From an uncultured Bacteroides sp. (GTDB lineage: Bacteria; Bacteroidota; Bacteroidia; Bacteroidales; Bacteroidaceae): 64,000 nt of DNA. Made by a program: the position numbers and the translations under genes. A model generated the notes under the pieces. It did not search any database. It was not told the DNA's origin and saw only the letters and a program-made list of their open reading frames with translations. The stretch spans positions 1,736,001-1,800,000 of the forward strand of contig NZ_OY762899.1 in NCBI RefSeq assembly GCF_963666545.1, in the 5' to 3' direction. Below are positions 27,695 through 36,479 of the stretch, piece by piece (positions within the stretch are counted from its first letter, which is position 1; each line of letters starts with the position of its first letter).

Positions 27695-27702
27695 TATTTT
27701 TG
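27695..27702 (+). promoter_or_regulatory. Putative -7 box for the TPR/PD40-NfeD-FloA operon
   Basis: TATTTTTG matches TAnnTTTG, 28 bp before the ATG at 27731. No clear -33 TTTG. Confidence 0.5.
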
Positions 27703-27730
27703 AACATCTGAAAAATAAACCAGAACCAAC

Positions 27731-29164
27731 ATGAAGAAAAGACTTGTTATATTCATTCTATACTGTTGCACATTGCCTCTCGTTTCGGCGCAAACTTTAG
27801 AAGAAGCGAAAGGCATGTTTACAAAAGGAGAATATGCCAAAGCAAAACCTGTTTTTGAAAAGTACGTTAAGTCACAAGCGGCTAATGCAAATTATAACTA
27901 TTGGTACGGAGTGTGTTGCCTGAAAACGGACGAACCACAAAAAGCTGTGAAGTATCTCGAATTTGCCGCTAAAAGAAAGATCCAGAACGCACCTCTGTAT
28001 TTGGGTGAGGCATACAATGACTTATACAGCTTTGAAGAAGCCGTAAACAGTTATCAGGAATATGTTGACCTATTGAACAAGAAGAAACAACCCACCGAAG
28101 AGGCGGAAAAGTTACTTGAAAAGAGCAAAATCAATGCCCGCATGATTAAGGGAGTAGAAGAAGTCTCTGTCATTGATAGTTTTGTGGTGGACAAAGACAA
28201 TTTCCTGAGCGCATATAAGTTGAGTGAAGAATCAGGGAAGTTATTTACCTACAATGAATACTTCAAACAGGAAGGGAAAAGCCAGGGAACTGTATACGAA
28301 ACAGAGATTGGGAATAAAATTTATTATAGCGAACAAGGTAAGGATAAAGCCTTAAATATCCTTAGCAAAAATAAGATGCTCGATAATTGGGGAGAAGGCA
28401 ACCAGCTATCCGGAAGTATCAACGCAAATGGAAATTCGAACTATCCATTTATGCTAACCGATGGCGCTACGATCTATTTTGCTTCTGATGGCGAAGGCTC
28501 CATGGGAGGCTATGACATCTTCGTAACCCGCTACAATACAAATACAGATGCATATCTGGCAATCGAGAATGTAGGAATGCCTTTCAATTCTCCATACAAT
28601 GACTACATGTATGCTATAGACGAATACAATGATCTCGGTTGGTTTGCCTCTGATCGTTATCAACCGGAAGGGAAAGTCTGTGTCTATGTTTTCATACCGA
28701 ATACCTCCAAGCAGACATATAACTATGAATCAATGGATGTCGATTCGTTAAAGCATCTGGCACAGCTGCATTCTTTAAAAGATACTTGGAAAGATAAGAA
28801 AGCGGTAGCCGAAGCCAAAGAAAGACTACAAGCTGTTATTAACAAGAAACCGAATGAAAAGAGTACCTATGATTTTGAATTTGTGATCAATGACGAGCGA
28901 ACTTATCATAGCATCGATCAGTTTAAATCACCTGAAGCGAAGGCTTTATTTAAAAGATATCAGCTATTGGCAAAGGACTATCGCCAGCAATCGGATAAAT
29001 TGAATACACAACGCCAGTGGTACGAAAAGGCGAATAAAGAAGAGCGTGCTAAAATGAATGGAGCCATTCTCGATTTGGAGAAACGCGTGCAAGAAATATC
29101 TCAGGAATTGGATGCCCAGACAATCAGTGTGCGCAACACAGAAATAATGTACCTTAAAAAATAA
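27731..29164 (+). CDS. TPR and PD40-repeat exported protein (PorE-like N-terminal architecture, no OmpA domain)
   Basis: A 477-residue protein with signal peptide (PLVSAQ). Residues about 22-130 are TPR-like helices (AKGMFTKGEYAKAKPVFEKYV, YWYGVCCLKTDEPQKAVKYLEFAA). The middle contains PD40/WD40-like blades (YPFMLTDGATIYFASDGEGSMGGYDIFVTRY, LGWFASDRY). The C-terminal 110 residues form a charged coiled coil. Related PorE-type proteins end in an OmpA peptidoglycan-binding domain, which is absent here. It is followed after 6 bp by an NfeD gene. Its role in the envelope is unknown. Confidence 0.8.
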   Translation: MKKRLVIFILYCCTLPLVSAQTLEEAKGMFTKGEYAKAKPVFEKYVKSQAANANYNYWYGVCCLKTDEPQKAVKYLEFAAKRKIQNAPLYLGEAYNDLYSFEEAVNSYQEYVDLLNKKKQPTEEAEKLLEKSKINARMIKGVEEVSVIDSFVVDKDNFLSAYKLSEESGKLFTYNEYFKQEGKSQGTVYETEIGNKIYYSEQGKDKALNILSKNKMLDNWGEGNQLSGSINANGNSNYPFMLTDGATIYFASDGEGSMGGYDIFVTRYNTNTDAYLAIENVGMPFNSPYNDYMYAIDEYNDLGWFASDRYQPEGKVCVYVFIPNTSKQTYNYESMDVDSLKHLAQLHSLKDTWKDKKAVAEAKERLQAVINKKPNEKSTYDFEFVINDERTYHSIDQFKSPEAKALFKRYQLLAKDYRQQSDKLNTQRQWYEKANKEERAKMNGAILDLEKRVQEISQELDAQTISVRNTEIMYLKK

Positions 29165-29170
29165 TACTTT

Positions 29171-29641
29171 ATGGATATACTCATTATCGCAGCTCTTATC
29201 GTAGCAGCAGTCATCCTATTTCTAATAGAACTGTTTGTTATCCCCGGCATCAGCATAGCCGGCATTTCAGCACTGGGATGCATCATCTATGCCAACTATT
29301 ATGCATTTGATAATCTCGGAGAAACAGGAGGGTTCATTACTTTAGTCGTATCGGCCATTGCTTGCGTAGGATCGCTAATCTTATTTATGCGTTCAAAAAC
29401 GCTCGACAAGCTGGCCCTCAAAAAGGATATCACGTCTAAAGTAGACAAGCATGCCGCTGAAAACTTAAAAGTTGGAGACACAGGTGTATGCACTACCCGA
29501 TTAGCATTGATTGGCTATGCCAACATTGGCGGAGAAATCATCGAAGTGAAATCTTCTGACGGATTTATGGACGATAAAACACCTATCATTGTAGATCGGA
29601 TAAGTGATGGTGTCATCTTGGTTAAAAGACAAAAACAATAA
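29171..29641 (+). CDS. NfeD-like membrane protein
   Basis: A 156-residue protein with three hydrophobic segments (MDILIIAALIVAAVILFLIE, ISIAGISALGCIIYANYY, FITLVVSAIACVGSLILF) and a C-terminal OB-fold domain (KVGDTGVCTTRLALIGYANIGG, PIIVDRISDGVILVKR). This short NfeD type partners SPFH/flotillin proteins, and floA follows after 25 bp. The pair probably organises membrane microdomains. Confidence 0.9.
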   Translation: MDILIIAALIVAAVILFLIELFVIPGISIAGISALGCIIYANYYAFDNLGETGGFITLVVSAIACVGSLILFMRSKTLDKLALKKDITSKVDKHAAENLKVGDTGVCTTRLALIGYANIGGEIIEVKSSDGFMDDKTPIIVDRISDGVILVKRQKQ

Positions 29642-29666
29642 TACTCACTAAATTAAATGATTAATT

Positions 29667-30662
29667 ATGATTGAGCCTATGTATTTAACTCTCTTATTGG
29701 TTGCGGGAGGAGTGATCTTCCTGATCCTGTTCTTTCACTATGTCCCTTTCTTCCTATGGCTGTCTGCCAAGGTTTCGGGAGTAAACATGTCACTGATACA
29801 GCTATTCTTGATGCGTATCCGTAACGTTCCACCGTATATCATCGTACCGGGACTAATTGAAGCCCACAAAGCCGGACTTAGAGACATAAGTCGCGATGAA
29901 TTAGAAGCGCATTATCTGGCTGGGGGCCATGTAGAGAAGGTAGTACATGCACTTGTCTCTGCTTCGAAAGCTAACATCGAGTTAACCTTTCAGATGGCTA
30001 CAGCTATCGACCTTGCCGGTCGTGATGTGTTCCAAGCCGTTCAGATGTCAGTTAACCCTAAAGTGATTGATACACCGCCCGTTACTGCTGTTGCCAAAGA
30101 TGGTATTCAGCTTATCGCCAAAGCTCGTGTTACTGTTCGTGCCAACATTCGCCAACTAGTGGGTGGTGCTGGTGAAGATACAATTCTGGCTCGTGTAGGC
30201 GAAGGTATCGTATCCTCTATCGGTTCTTCTGTTAGTCATAAATCAGTATTGGAAAACCCCGATTCGATTTCTAAGCTCGTTCTTAGCAAAGGATTGGATG
30301 CCGGAACAGCCTTTGAGATTCTATCCATTGATATTGCCGATATCGATATTGGTAAGAACATTGGTGCAGCCTTACAAATGGATCAGGCCAATGCCGATAA
30401 AAACATCGCTCAGGCCAAAGCCGAAGAACGTCGCGCAATGGCTGTTGCCTACGAGCAAGAGATGAAGGCCAAAGCGCAAGAAGCTCGTGCCACGGTGATT
30501 CAGGCCGAAGCCGAAGTACCTAAAGCAATGGCTGATGCATTCAGAAGTGGTAATTTAGGTATCATGGATTATTATAAAATGAAGAATATTGTGGCCGACA
30601 CTTCTATGCGTGAAAACATAGCTAAACCCGGCACCACTCCCGGTAAACCTTTAAGCGAATAA
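29667..30662 (+). CDS. floA: Flotillin-like protein FloA
   Basis: A 331-residue FloA (YqfA/UPF0365) protein. An N-terminal membrane hairpin ([23 protein letters not shown]) is followed by an SPFH domain ([41 protein letters not shown]) and the Glu/Ala-rich coiled-coil ([26 protein letters not shown]). Length matches the family. It forms oligomers in functional membrane microdomains, with the NfeD protein encoded just upstream as its usual partner. Confidence 0.95.
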   Translation: MIEPMYLTLLLVAGGVIFLILFFHYVPFFLWLSAKVSGVNMSLIQLFLMRIRNVPPYIIVPGLIEAHKAGLRDISRDELEAHYLAGGHVEKVVHALVSASKANIELTFQMATAIDLAGRDVFQAVQMSVNPKVIDTPPVTAVAKDGIQLIAKARVTVRANIRQLVGGAGEDTILARVGEGIVSSIGSSVSHKSVLENPDSISKLVLSKGLDAGTAFEILSIDIADIDIGKNIGAALQMDQANADKNIAQAKAEERRAMAVAYEQEMKAKAQEARATVIQAEAEVPKAMADAFRSGNLGIMDYYKMKNIVADTSMRENIAKPGTTPGKPLSE

Positions 30663-30683
30663 TCAACTACATTACTATAGAGT

Positions 30684-30709
30684 AAAGGCGGGGATTAAAC
30701 TCCGCCTTT
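30684..30709 (+). terminator. Intrinsic terminator after floA
   Basis: Arms AAAGGCGG (30684-30691) and CCGCCTTT (30702-30709) with a 10-nt loop, followed by a short TTCTTAG stretch. It separates floA from the nucleoside phosphorylase gene. Confidence 0.75.
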
Positions 30710-30737
30710 CTTAGTTCCATTAAAAAAGAACAACCGC

Positions 30738-31616
30738 ATGAAAAAATATTTTGCTTCATCCGAACTGATTATTAACGAAGACGGTTCCGTTTTCCATTTG
30801 CACGTAAAACCCGAACAACTGGCCGATAAAGTAATACTGGTAGGTGATCCGGGACGAGTAGCTCTTGTTGCTTCGCACTTCGAACAGAAAGAGTGCGAGA
30901 TAGAGAGTCGTGAATTCAAAACCATCACAGGAACTTACCAAGGCAAGCGAATTACAGTAATCTCTACCGGCATTGGTTGTGATAACATCGACATCGTGAT
31001 GAACGAGCTGGATGCTCTGGCCAACATCGACTTCAACACGCGTGAAGAAAAAGAAAACTTCCGCCAGTTAGAACTGGTACGTATAGGCACATGTGGCGGT
31101 CTGCAACCCAATACACCTGTAGGAACATTTGTTTGTTCCGAGAAGTCCATCGGTTTCGATGGTTTGCTCAATTTCTATGCCGGCAGAAATTCCGTTTGCG
31201 ACTTGGCTTTTGAAAAAGCCTTCTTAAACCACATGGGCTGGACAGGCAATCTTTGTGCACCGGCACCTTATGTCATAGATGCCAACGCAGAACTCATCGA
31301 ACGCATTGCCCAAAAAGAGATGGTACGTGGAGTAACCATTGCTGCCGGAGGATTCTTTGGCCCTCAAGGTCGCGAACTGCGTGTCCCTCTTGCCGATCCT
31401 AAACAAAACGATAAGATAGAAACCTTTGAGTACAACGGCTATAAGATTACCAATTTCGAGATGGAGAGTTCCGCTCTTGCCGGATTGAGCAGATTGATGG
31501 GCCATAAAGCGATGACCGTTTGCATGGTGATAGCCAACCGTCTGATCAAAGAAGCAAATACAGGATACAAGAATACCATCGACACACTGGTAAGGACAGT
31601 GCTCGACAGAATCTAA
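30738..31616 (+). CDS. Nucleoside phosphorylase (uridine phosphorylase-like)
   Basis: A 292-residue nucleoside phosphorylase of the PNP/UDP family. VILVGDPGRV and the phosphate-binding RIGTCGGLQPNTPVGTFV motif are present, with EMESSALAGLSRLMGHKA as the ribose/base-binding segment (the Glu-Met-Glu of the family). It splits nucleosides with phosphate into base and ribose-1-phosphate. The MESS motif and length favour uridine phosphorylase over purine types; specificity is not certain. It is the first gene of a tight operon: the exonuclease ATG is 1 bp after its stop. Confidence 0.88.
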   Translation: MKKYFASSELIINEDGSVFHLHVKPEQLADKVILVGDPGRVALVASHFEQKECEIESREFKTITGTYQGKRITVISTGIGCDNIDIVMNELDALANIDFNTREEKENFRQLELVRIGTCGGLQPNTPVGTFVCSEKSIGFDGLLNFYAGRNSVCDLAFEKAFLNHMGWTGNLCAPAPYVIDANAELIERIAQKEMVRGVTIAAGGFFGPQGRELRVPLADPKQNDKIETFEYNGYKITNFEMESSALAGLSRLMGHKAMTVCMVIANRLIKEANTGYKNTIDTLVRTVLDRI

Positions 31617-31617
31617 G

Positions 31618-32121
31618 ATGCACTCATTTGCTGCCATAGACTTTGAGACGGCCACCGGGTACATGGAAAGTGCCTGTGCCATCGGTATTGTGACGGTTGA
31701 AAACGGCCTCATTACCGATGAATATTATCGTCTCATTCAGCCGCCCGAGAATGAATACTGGTGGCAGAACATTAAAGTACACGGCATCACTCCCGAAATG
31801 ACCGCTTCACTTCTGGGCTTTCATGCCATCTATCCGGAAGTCAGAGAACGGTTGCTTGGGAAAACAGTTGTAGCGCACAACGAATCTTTCGACCGCAACG
31901 TACTCAAACGAACCATGCGCATGTATGGACTTGATTATGAAGACCTGCTCCTGCCCGACCGATGGGAATGCACTTGCCGCATCTACCGCTCTTTGGGGTA
32001 TAAACCGGCTACTCTTAATGCTTGTTGTGACAGACAGGGTATTGCCCTTACCCACCACGAAGCCTTATCAGACGCCCGTGGTTGTGCCAAACTTTATCTT
32101 AATTATTTAAGCAATCTATAA
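31618..32121 (+). CDS. DEDDh 3'-5' exonuclease (DNA polymerase III epsilon-like)
   Basis: A 167-residue DnaQ-superfamily exonuclease. Motif Exo I is FAAIDFETATG (Asp8, Glu10). Exo II lies around VAHNESFDRNVLKR, and Exo IIIe is HHEALSDARGCAKL (His and Asp). It is short and single-domain, so it is a free-standing ExoX-like enzyme and not the replicase subunit. It overlaps no gene but is packed between the phosphorylase (1-bp gap) and mnmE (2-bp gap). Confidence 0.9.
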   Translation: MHSFAAIDFETATGYMESACAIGIVTVENGLITDEYYRLIQPPENEYWWQNIKVHGITPEMTASLLGFHAIYPEVRERLLGKTVVAHNESFDRNVLKRTMRMYGLDYEDLLLPDRWECTCRIYRSLGYKPATLNACCDRQGIALTHHEALSDARGCAKLYLNYLSNL

Positions 32122-32123
32122 AA

Positions 32124-33521
32124 ATGAATCAAGACACCATTTGTGCCATCGCCACTGCCCAAGGGGGCGCCATCGGTACCATCCGTGTATCAGGTCCCGA
32201 CGCCATAAGCATCACCGAAAGCATCTTTGTTCCGGCAAAAGACAGTAAAAAACTTTCAGAACAAAAGCCCTATACCCTCACCTTCGGACGAATAGTCGAT
32301 GAGAGCGAAGTGGTAGATGAAGTATTAGTCAGCCTCTTCCGCTCACCGCACTCCTATACGGGCGAAGACTCCACGGAAATAGCCTGTCACGGCTCCACCT
32401 ACATCCTCCAACAAGTGATGCAACTCCTCATAAAGCAAGGTTGCCGCATGGCCCAACCGGGAGAATATACCCAACGAGCATTCCTCAACGGAAAGATGGA
32501 CCTCAGTCAGGCTGAAGCTGTGGCCGACCTCATCGCCTCCTCCTCCGCTGCCACTCATCGTCTGGCCATGAGTCAGATGCGGGGCGGTTTCAGCAAAGAA
32601 TTGGCAGAACTGCGCACCCGGTTGCTTAACTTCACCTCCATGATAGAGCTCGAACTCGATTTCAGTGAAGAAGATGTGGAATTTGCCAACCGTGACCAAT
32701 TGCACCAACTGGCCGATAACATAGAGAAAGTTATTGCCCGCCTAGTTCACTCCTTTAGTGTAGGCAACGCCATCAAGAACGGTGTGCCTGTGGCCATCAT
32801 CGGTGAAACCAATGCAGGAAAGTCGACCTTACTCAACGTGTTACTCAATGAAGACAAAGCCATCGTGAGCGACATTCACGGCACTACCCGCGATGTGATT
32901 GAAGATACCACCAACATCGACGGCATCACCTTCCGTTTCATTGATACTGCCGGTATTCGTGATACCACCGACACCATTGAATCACTCGGCATAGAGCGTA
33001 CTTTCCAGAAACTCGACCAAGCTGAAATCGTTCTTTGGATGATCGATTCCGCCAACGCTGCGCAACAGATAAAAGAACTTTCCGGCAAGATACTCCCCCG
33101 CTGCGAAGGCAAACGCCTCATCCTTGTTCTCAACAAAGCCGACTTGATAGACAACGCACAGCAAAGTGCATTACTTTCGAGCCTCTCTGCCCTTACAGCT
33201 AAAGATATTTATCACATCTTTATTTCGGCCAAACAACGTACCCATACCGACGAGTTGGAACACCTTCTGGTAAAAGCGGCACAACTGCCCACGGTAACTC
33301 AAAATGATGTGATCGTAACCAACATACGCCACTACGAAGCACTAACCCGTGCCCTCGAAGCCATCCGCCGAGTACAGCAAGGAATAGATAGCGGCATATC
33401 AAGTGACTTCCTTTCGCAAGACATCCGTGAGTGTATCTTCCACCTCAACGACATAGCCGGAGAAGTAACAAATGACATGGTACTGAAGAATATCTTTCAA
33501 CATTTTTGTATCGGAAAGTAA
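32124..33521 (+). CDS. mnmE: tRNA-5-carboxymethylaminomethyl-2-thiouridine synthesis GTPase MnmE
   Basis: A 465-residue MnmE (TrmE) protein. The N-terminal folate-binding domain starts TICAIATAQGGAIGTIRVSG. The inserted G domain has G1 GETNAGKSTLL, G3 DTAGIRDT, G4 NKAD and the switch-region GTTRDVIEDT. It ends in the family-wide FCIGK with Cys462. With MnmG it modifies the wobble uridine of tRNAs. The 3' end of this gene, encoding FCIGK-stop, is a known integration site for genomic islands in enterobacteria. Here the accessory region begins directly after it. Confidence 0.97.
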   Translation: MNQDTICAIATAQGGAIGTIRVSGPDAISITESIFVPAKDSKKLSEQKPYTLTFGRIVDESEVVDEVLVSLFRSPHSYTGEDSTEIACHGSTYILQQVMQLLIKQGCRMAQPGEYTQRAFLNGKMDLSQAEAVADLIASSSAATHRLAMSQMRGGFSKELAELRTRLLNFTSMIELELDFSEEDVEFANRDQLHQLADNIEKVIARLVHSFSVGNAIKNGVPVAIIGETNAGKSTLLNVLLNEDKAIVSDIHGTTRDVIEDTTNIDGITFRFIDTAGIRDTTDTIESLGIERTFQKLDQAEIVLWMIDSANAAQQIKELSGKILPRCEGKRLILVLNKADLIDNAQQSALLSSLSALTAKDIYHIFISAKQRTHTDELEHLLVKAAQLPTVTQNDVIVTNIRHYEALTRALEAIRRVQQGIDSGISSDFLSQDIRECIFHLNDIAGEVTNDMVLKNIFQHFCIGK

Positions 33522-33522
33522 T

Positions 33523-33642
33523 AGCTTAGAAACAACTGTAACCAACTACAAGCAGCTAAAGAGAGAGGAAGAAGAAAAGAGGCAAGAAACCAAACGTCAG
33601 CAATCTATCGCTGACCAAGAGTATCTGAATTTTTCTGATTAA
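33523..33642 (+). pseudogene. Orphan C-terminal coding remnant after mnmE
   Basis: In a frame different from mnmE, 39 codons stay open to a TAA at 33640 and read like a protein tail: NYKQLKREEEEKRQETKRQQ, then SIADQEYLNFSD. There is no start codon. The strongly charged helix followed by an acidic end suggests the tail of a decayed gene whose body was lost at the mnmE boundary. I cannot name the family. Confidence 0.35.
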
Positions 33643-34916
33643 TCTTTCAAGCACCCTATCGGCACAACATACACTCCATCCTGACGTCGATAAGCAAAAT
33701 CGCCAACAGCAGTAAGTACCATTAGGAACGATGGGGATTTCATACGTTCTGTGTCAATCTGAGAAGCTAACTCTTTCAAAGTTGTCACTCCTTTTTCTAT
33801 TAGTTTATCACCACCAAGTTTTATTTCAATCAAACCATAAGAACCATTACGCAAATGTACCACAGCATCACACTCTAGTCCAGACTTATCTCGGTAATGG
33901 TATACGTCACCATCTATTGCTTCAGAAAAGACACGAAGGTCACGCACACAAAGAGTTTCAAAGAAGAGTCCAAATGTATTTAGGTCGTTCATTAAATCTT
34001 CTGGTCCCAGACCTAAAGATGCAGCAGCAATACTTGGATCTACAAAATATCGGGTGTCACTAGTGCGAATTGCCGTTTTACTACGCAAATTTGGATTCCA
34101 CGCCTCCATATCCTCAATAACGAATATCTTCTTTAATGCATTGATATACGAACTAATCGTTTCTTCACTAAGTTCTACTGTATCGTTAGTTAACATATCT
34201 TGGCGAATGACACTCAAGTTAGCTTGTGTACCTTGGTGACGAGCATAACTGCGCATCAAACGCTTTACACGTTCCGGACTACGATTCACTCCATCTGCCC
34301 TATTTATATCCAGTTTTACTACGGCATCATGGTAATCACGAGCTTGGTCCATAGCTATTTTACCTTTCAAATCAATTGATTGTGGCCATCCACCTCGACA
34401 TATAAGGAAAGCCATCTGTCTAAGTGACAATTCACTTGAAGCAGTTATTCGCTCAGGTTGAGAAAATAAGTTTTGTAGACTTACCCGCCCATTTGAGTCG
34501 CCTGATTCCCAAAGGCTCATCGGACGCATTATTAGCCAACTGAATCTCCCAGTGCCTGTATGAACTATTTCCGATGTATCAGCAGGAACAGCCGAGCCTG
34601 TTAAAATAAAATGCCCCAAACCCTTACGATGATCAACAGCGAATCTAACAGCATCCCATAATTTTGGTGCCACTTGCCATTCGTCTATTAAATGAGGTGT
34701 ATCCCCTTCCAAAAGAGAATCAGGGTCTATATCAGCTAATTGCAGATAAGTATTCTTTCTTTTATTGTCTGCCATATAGATGACACTACGCGCATGTTGT
34801 TCTGCAGTTGTAGTCTTGCCACACCATTTGGGTCCTTCTATTAGAACGGCTCCTTTTCCAGCTAATTTCCTTGCGAGTATAGCATCCGCTATTCGAATTT
34901 TATATCCTTCTTGCAT
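33639..34916 (-). CDS. AAA ATPase with DUF4143 domain
   Basis: A 425-residue protein of the widespread AAA_14/DUF4143 group. Walker A GPKWCGKTT is at residues 28-36, Walker B is near HLIDEW, and GHFILTGSA is the sensor-like segment. The C-terminal DUF4143 half has the nuclease-like core DKSGLECDAVVHLRNGSYGLIEIKLGG, with the D-ExK pattern of PD-(D/E)xK enzymes (IEIKLG). The biological role of the family is unclear; members are common in mobile regions and may be nucleases. It is monocistronic, and its stop overlaps the orphan coding tail on the other strand. Confidence 0.88.
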   Translation of the reverse strand: MQEGYKIRIADAILARKLAGKGAVLIEGPKWCGKTTTAEQHARSVIYMADNKRKNTYLQLADIDPDSLLEGDTPHLIDEWQVAPKLWDAVRFAVDHRKGLGHFILTGSAVPADTSEIVHTGTGRFSWLIMRPMSLWESGDSNGRVSLQNLFSQPERITASSELSLRQMAFLICRGGWPQSIDLKGKIAMDQARDYHDAVVKLDINRADGVNRSPERVKRLMRSYARHQGTQANLSVIRQDMLTNDTVELSEETISSYINALKKIFVIEDMEAWNPNLRSKTAIRTSDTRYFVDPSIAAASLGLGPEDLMNDLNTFGLFFETLCVRDLRVFSEAIDGDVYHYRDKSGLECDAVVHLRNGSYGLIEIKLGGDKLIEKGVTTLKELASQIDTERMKSPSFLMVLTAVGDFAYRRQDGVYVVPIGCLKD

Positions 34917-35021
34917 ATCAATTATTTAATGACTACTGCAAATATACATAAATTTATTAATAATCGAGAGTTTGGCAATATTTCATTTAGGAGTTTGGCG
35001 CATTTCTATTGCTAACTTTGG

Positions 35022-35216
35022 CTAATATTTATTCCTCAATTTGGCTTTTACCACTTTACTATATTGTCGTTCCCTATATAAACCAATAATAAAGTAAACT
35101 TCAGAATCTTGTAAACGTAAGATATTCACAGCTTGCTGCTCTGCAGTAGTAGTCTTTCTAACTAGTCTGGCACCTTCTAGGATTAATGGTTTTCTTCTAC
35201 GGCTTTTTCCACTCAA
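35022..35216 (-). pseudogene. Fragment of a second DUF4143-type ATPase
   Basis: A 64-residue open frame whose N-terminal half reads KPLILEGARLVRKTTTAEQQ. This matches the Walker A region of the DUF4143 ATPase at 33639 (GPKWCGKTTTAEQH), but the essential P-loop glycine is replaced by arginine. No other domain follows. It looks like the decayed start of a paralogous ATPase gene. Confidence 0.55.
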
Positions 35217-35481
35217 CTAACTCATTTATAGCATCTCACTCCACATATTCTCATTGTTTACACAAAAAATGAACGAAAGCCAAAATAAGACAACGATCAA
35301 GCAAATAAGTGGTATAAACAACGAATTGGCATAGGTTACTATTGATAGTTACAATCACCCACATTTACGCAAAGCCGATGAATGCAAAGAAGCGAGAAAG
35401 TGCAAATAAGATTTTGCTGAATAAAACAGTATCAATTATTTAATCCATATCTTTACAAACTTTTTAATTAAGAGAAACTTC

Positions 35482-35580
35482 ATGAATAATAGAGGAAACA
35501 TTGTCATCCATCAAACAAAAGTAGGCACATTAATAATATCTGTAAAGAAGGAGAATGAAAGCGTAATATCACATGTGTAA
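35482..35580 (+). pseudogene. N-terminal remnant of a RhuM-family virulence-type protein
   Basis: A 32-codon frame starting MNNRGNIVIHQTKVGT and continuing IISVKKENESV. It resembles the conserved beginning of RhuM proteins (a GEIVLYQT-like stretch followed by a V..ENETVWLTQ segment), then hits a stop. Just upstream, 35269-35334 and the frame after it contain further short open pieces broken by stops. I read the 34917-35613 stretch as a graveyard of gene fragments. Confidence 0.45.
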
Positions 35581-35613
35581 ATTTCGCACATGTGGGTAAC
35601 GAAAGACAAGAAT

Positions 35614-36063
35614 ATGAATATAATATCAGTAAGAGAACAACCTCAGTATGCAGAACGGATAATTGCATATCTGCAAAAAAACTGGAGCGAAGTGTCACCT
35701 ATTATATATAGCGACTGCGTCAGTCACTGCATAGATGCCGCACCCCCTTTGCCTCAGTGGTATGTATTGGAAAAAGAAGAAGAATTTATCGGATGTGCAG
35801 GGTTGATTACCAATGATTTTATCAGTCGAATGGATCTCTATCCGTGGCTTTGTGCGCTGTTCATTGAGGAAAGCCAAAGAGGCAACGGTTATGGGCCTAT
35901 GCTTATCGAGAGAGCCAAAGAAGATGCTAAAAAATTCGGATTTGAAAACTTATACCTGTGTACCGACCATATTGGATATTATGAGAAATATGGTTTCCAA
36001 TATATCGGGGATGGTTATCATCCGTGGGAGGAGCAATCACGAATTTATGAGATAATTTTATAA
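35614..36063 (+). CDS. GNAT-family N-acetyltransferase
   Basis: A 149-residue GNAT protein counted from the ATG at 35614, where the fold begins; an upstream in-frame ATG adds eight residues with no family support. Acetyl-CoA binding is indicated by FIEESQRGNGYGPMLIERA (the RGNGYG loop), and the C-terminal part has YEKYGFQYIGDG, a common GNAT ending. The substrate is unknown. It stands alone between decayed fragments, so it may itself be a passenger of the accessory region. Confidence 0.88.
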   Translation: MNIISVREQPQYAERIIAYLQKNWSEVSPIIYSDCVSHCIDAAPPLPQWYVLEKEEEFIGCAGLITNDFISRMDLYPWLCALFIEESQRGNGYGPMLIERAKEDAKKFGFENLYLCTDHIGYYEKYGFQYIGDGYHPWEEQSRIYEIIL

Positions 36064-36065
36064 TA

Positions 36066-36155
36066 GAATCAGATTTCTGGTGGGAAACGACTAAAGGAAA
36101 AGATGTGGATCAGAATGAAATAAAAACGACCTGTCTGACTCTTGATAATATGTAA
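36066..36155 (+). pseudogene. Orphan C-terminal coding remnant
   Basis: Immediately after the GNAT stop, in another frame, 29 codons read SDFWWETTKGKDVDQNEIK and TTCLTLDNM before a TAA. No start codon is available. The composition is protein-like, but no family can be named. Its last codons are part of the direct repeat starting at 36144. Confidence 0.35.
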
Positions 36156-36169
36156 TTATAAAGCGGGAA
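36144..36169 (+). repeat. Direct repeat copy 1 flanking the three-gene operon
   Basis: 26 bp beginning GATAATATG and ending AATTATAAAGCGGGAA. The second copy is at 39113 in the same orientation and is identical except for one missing T. The copies bracket the metallophosphoesterase-nucleotidyltransferase-winged-helix operon. Confidence 0.8.
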
Positions 36170-36209
36170 TATACTTTCAAAAACATTAAAAGTATATTTA
36201 CAAATTCCC
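36165..36209 (+). terminator. Hairpin downstream of the GNAT gene region
   Basis: Arms AATATACTTT (36168-36177) and AAAGTATATT (36189-36198) pair perfectly, and an outer GGGAA/TTCCC pair extends the structure. It overlaps the end of the direct repeat. There is no strong T-run, so terminator function is uncertain. The rest of 36210-36479 shows nothing I can name. Confidence 0.45.
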
Positions 36210-36479
36210 AATCCATATAAATTAATAGCAACCTTACTTAATTTGATAAGTGAGGCAACGGATTTGCGATTTATTAATATTATATTATTTCGACTGCAAT
36301 CTACTAATTTGATGCTGACATACGATTATAAGTGCGATAAAAGAGATATCTGAATAATATTCTTTCTACCCGATTATTACAAACAAGAGGCACGCAGCAT
36401 TCTGGATTTTGATTTGTTCTTTTTCGCTCCTTTTTGTCGCTAATATTTTAAAAAGGCCTCTTGTCCGTCGTTTGCCCGT

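Noticed and set aside
31224..31712. 162-residue minus-strand open frame over the nucleoside phosphorylase
   Set aside because: Antisense shadow of a conserved gene with no start signal or domain.
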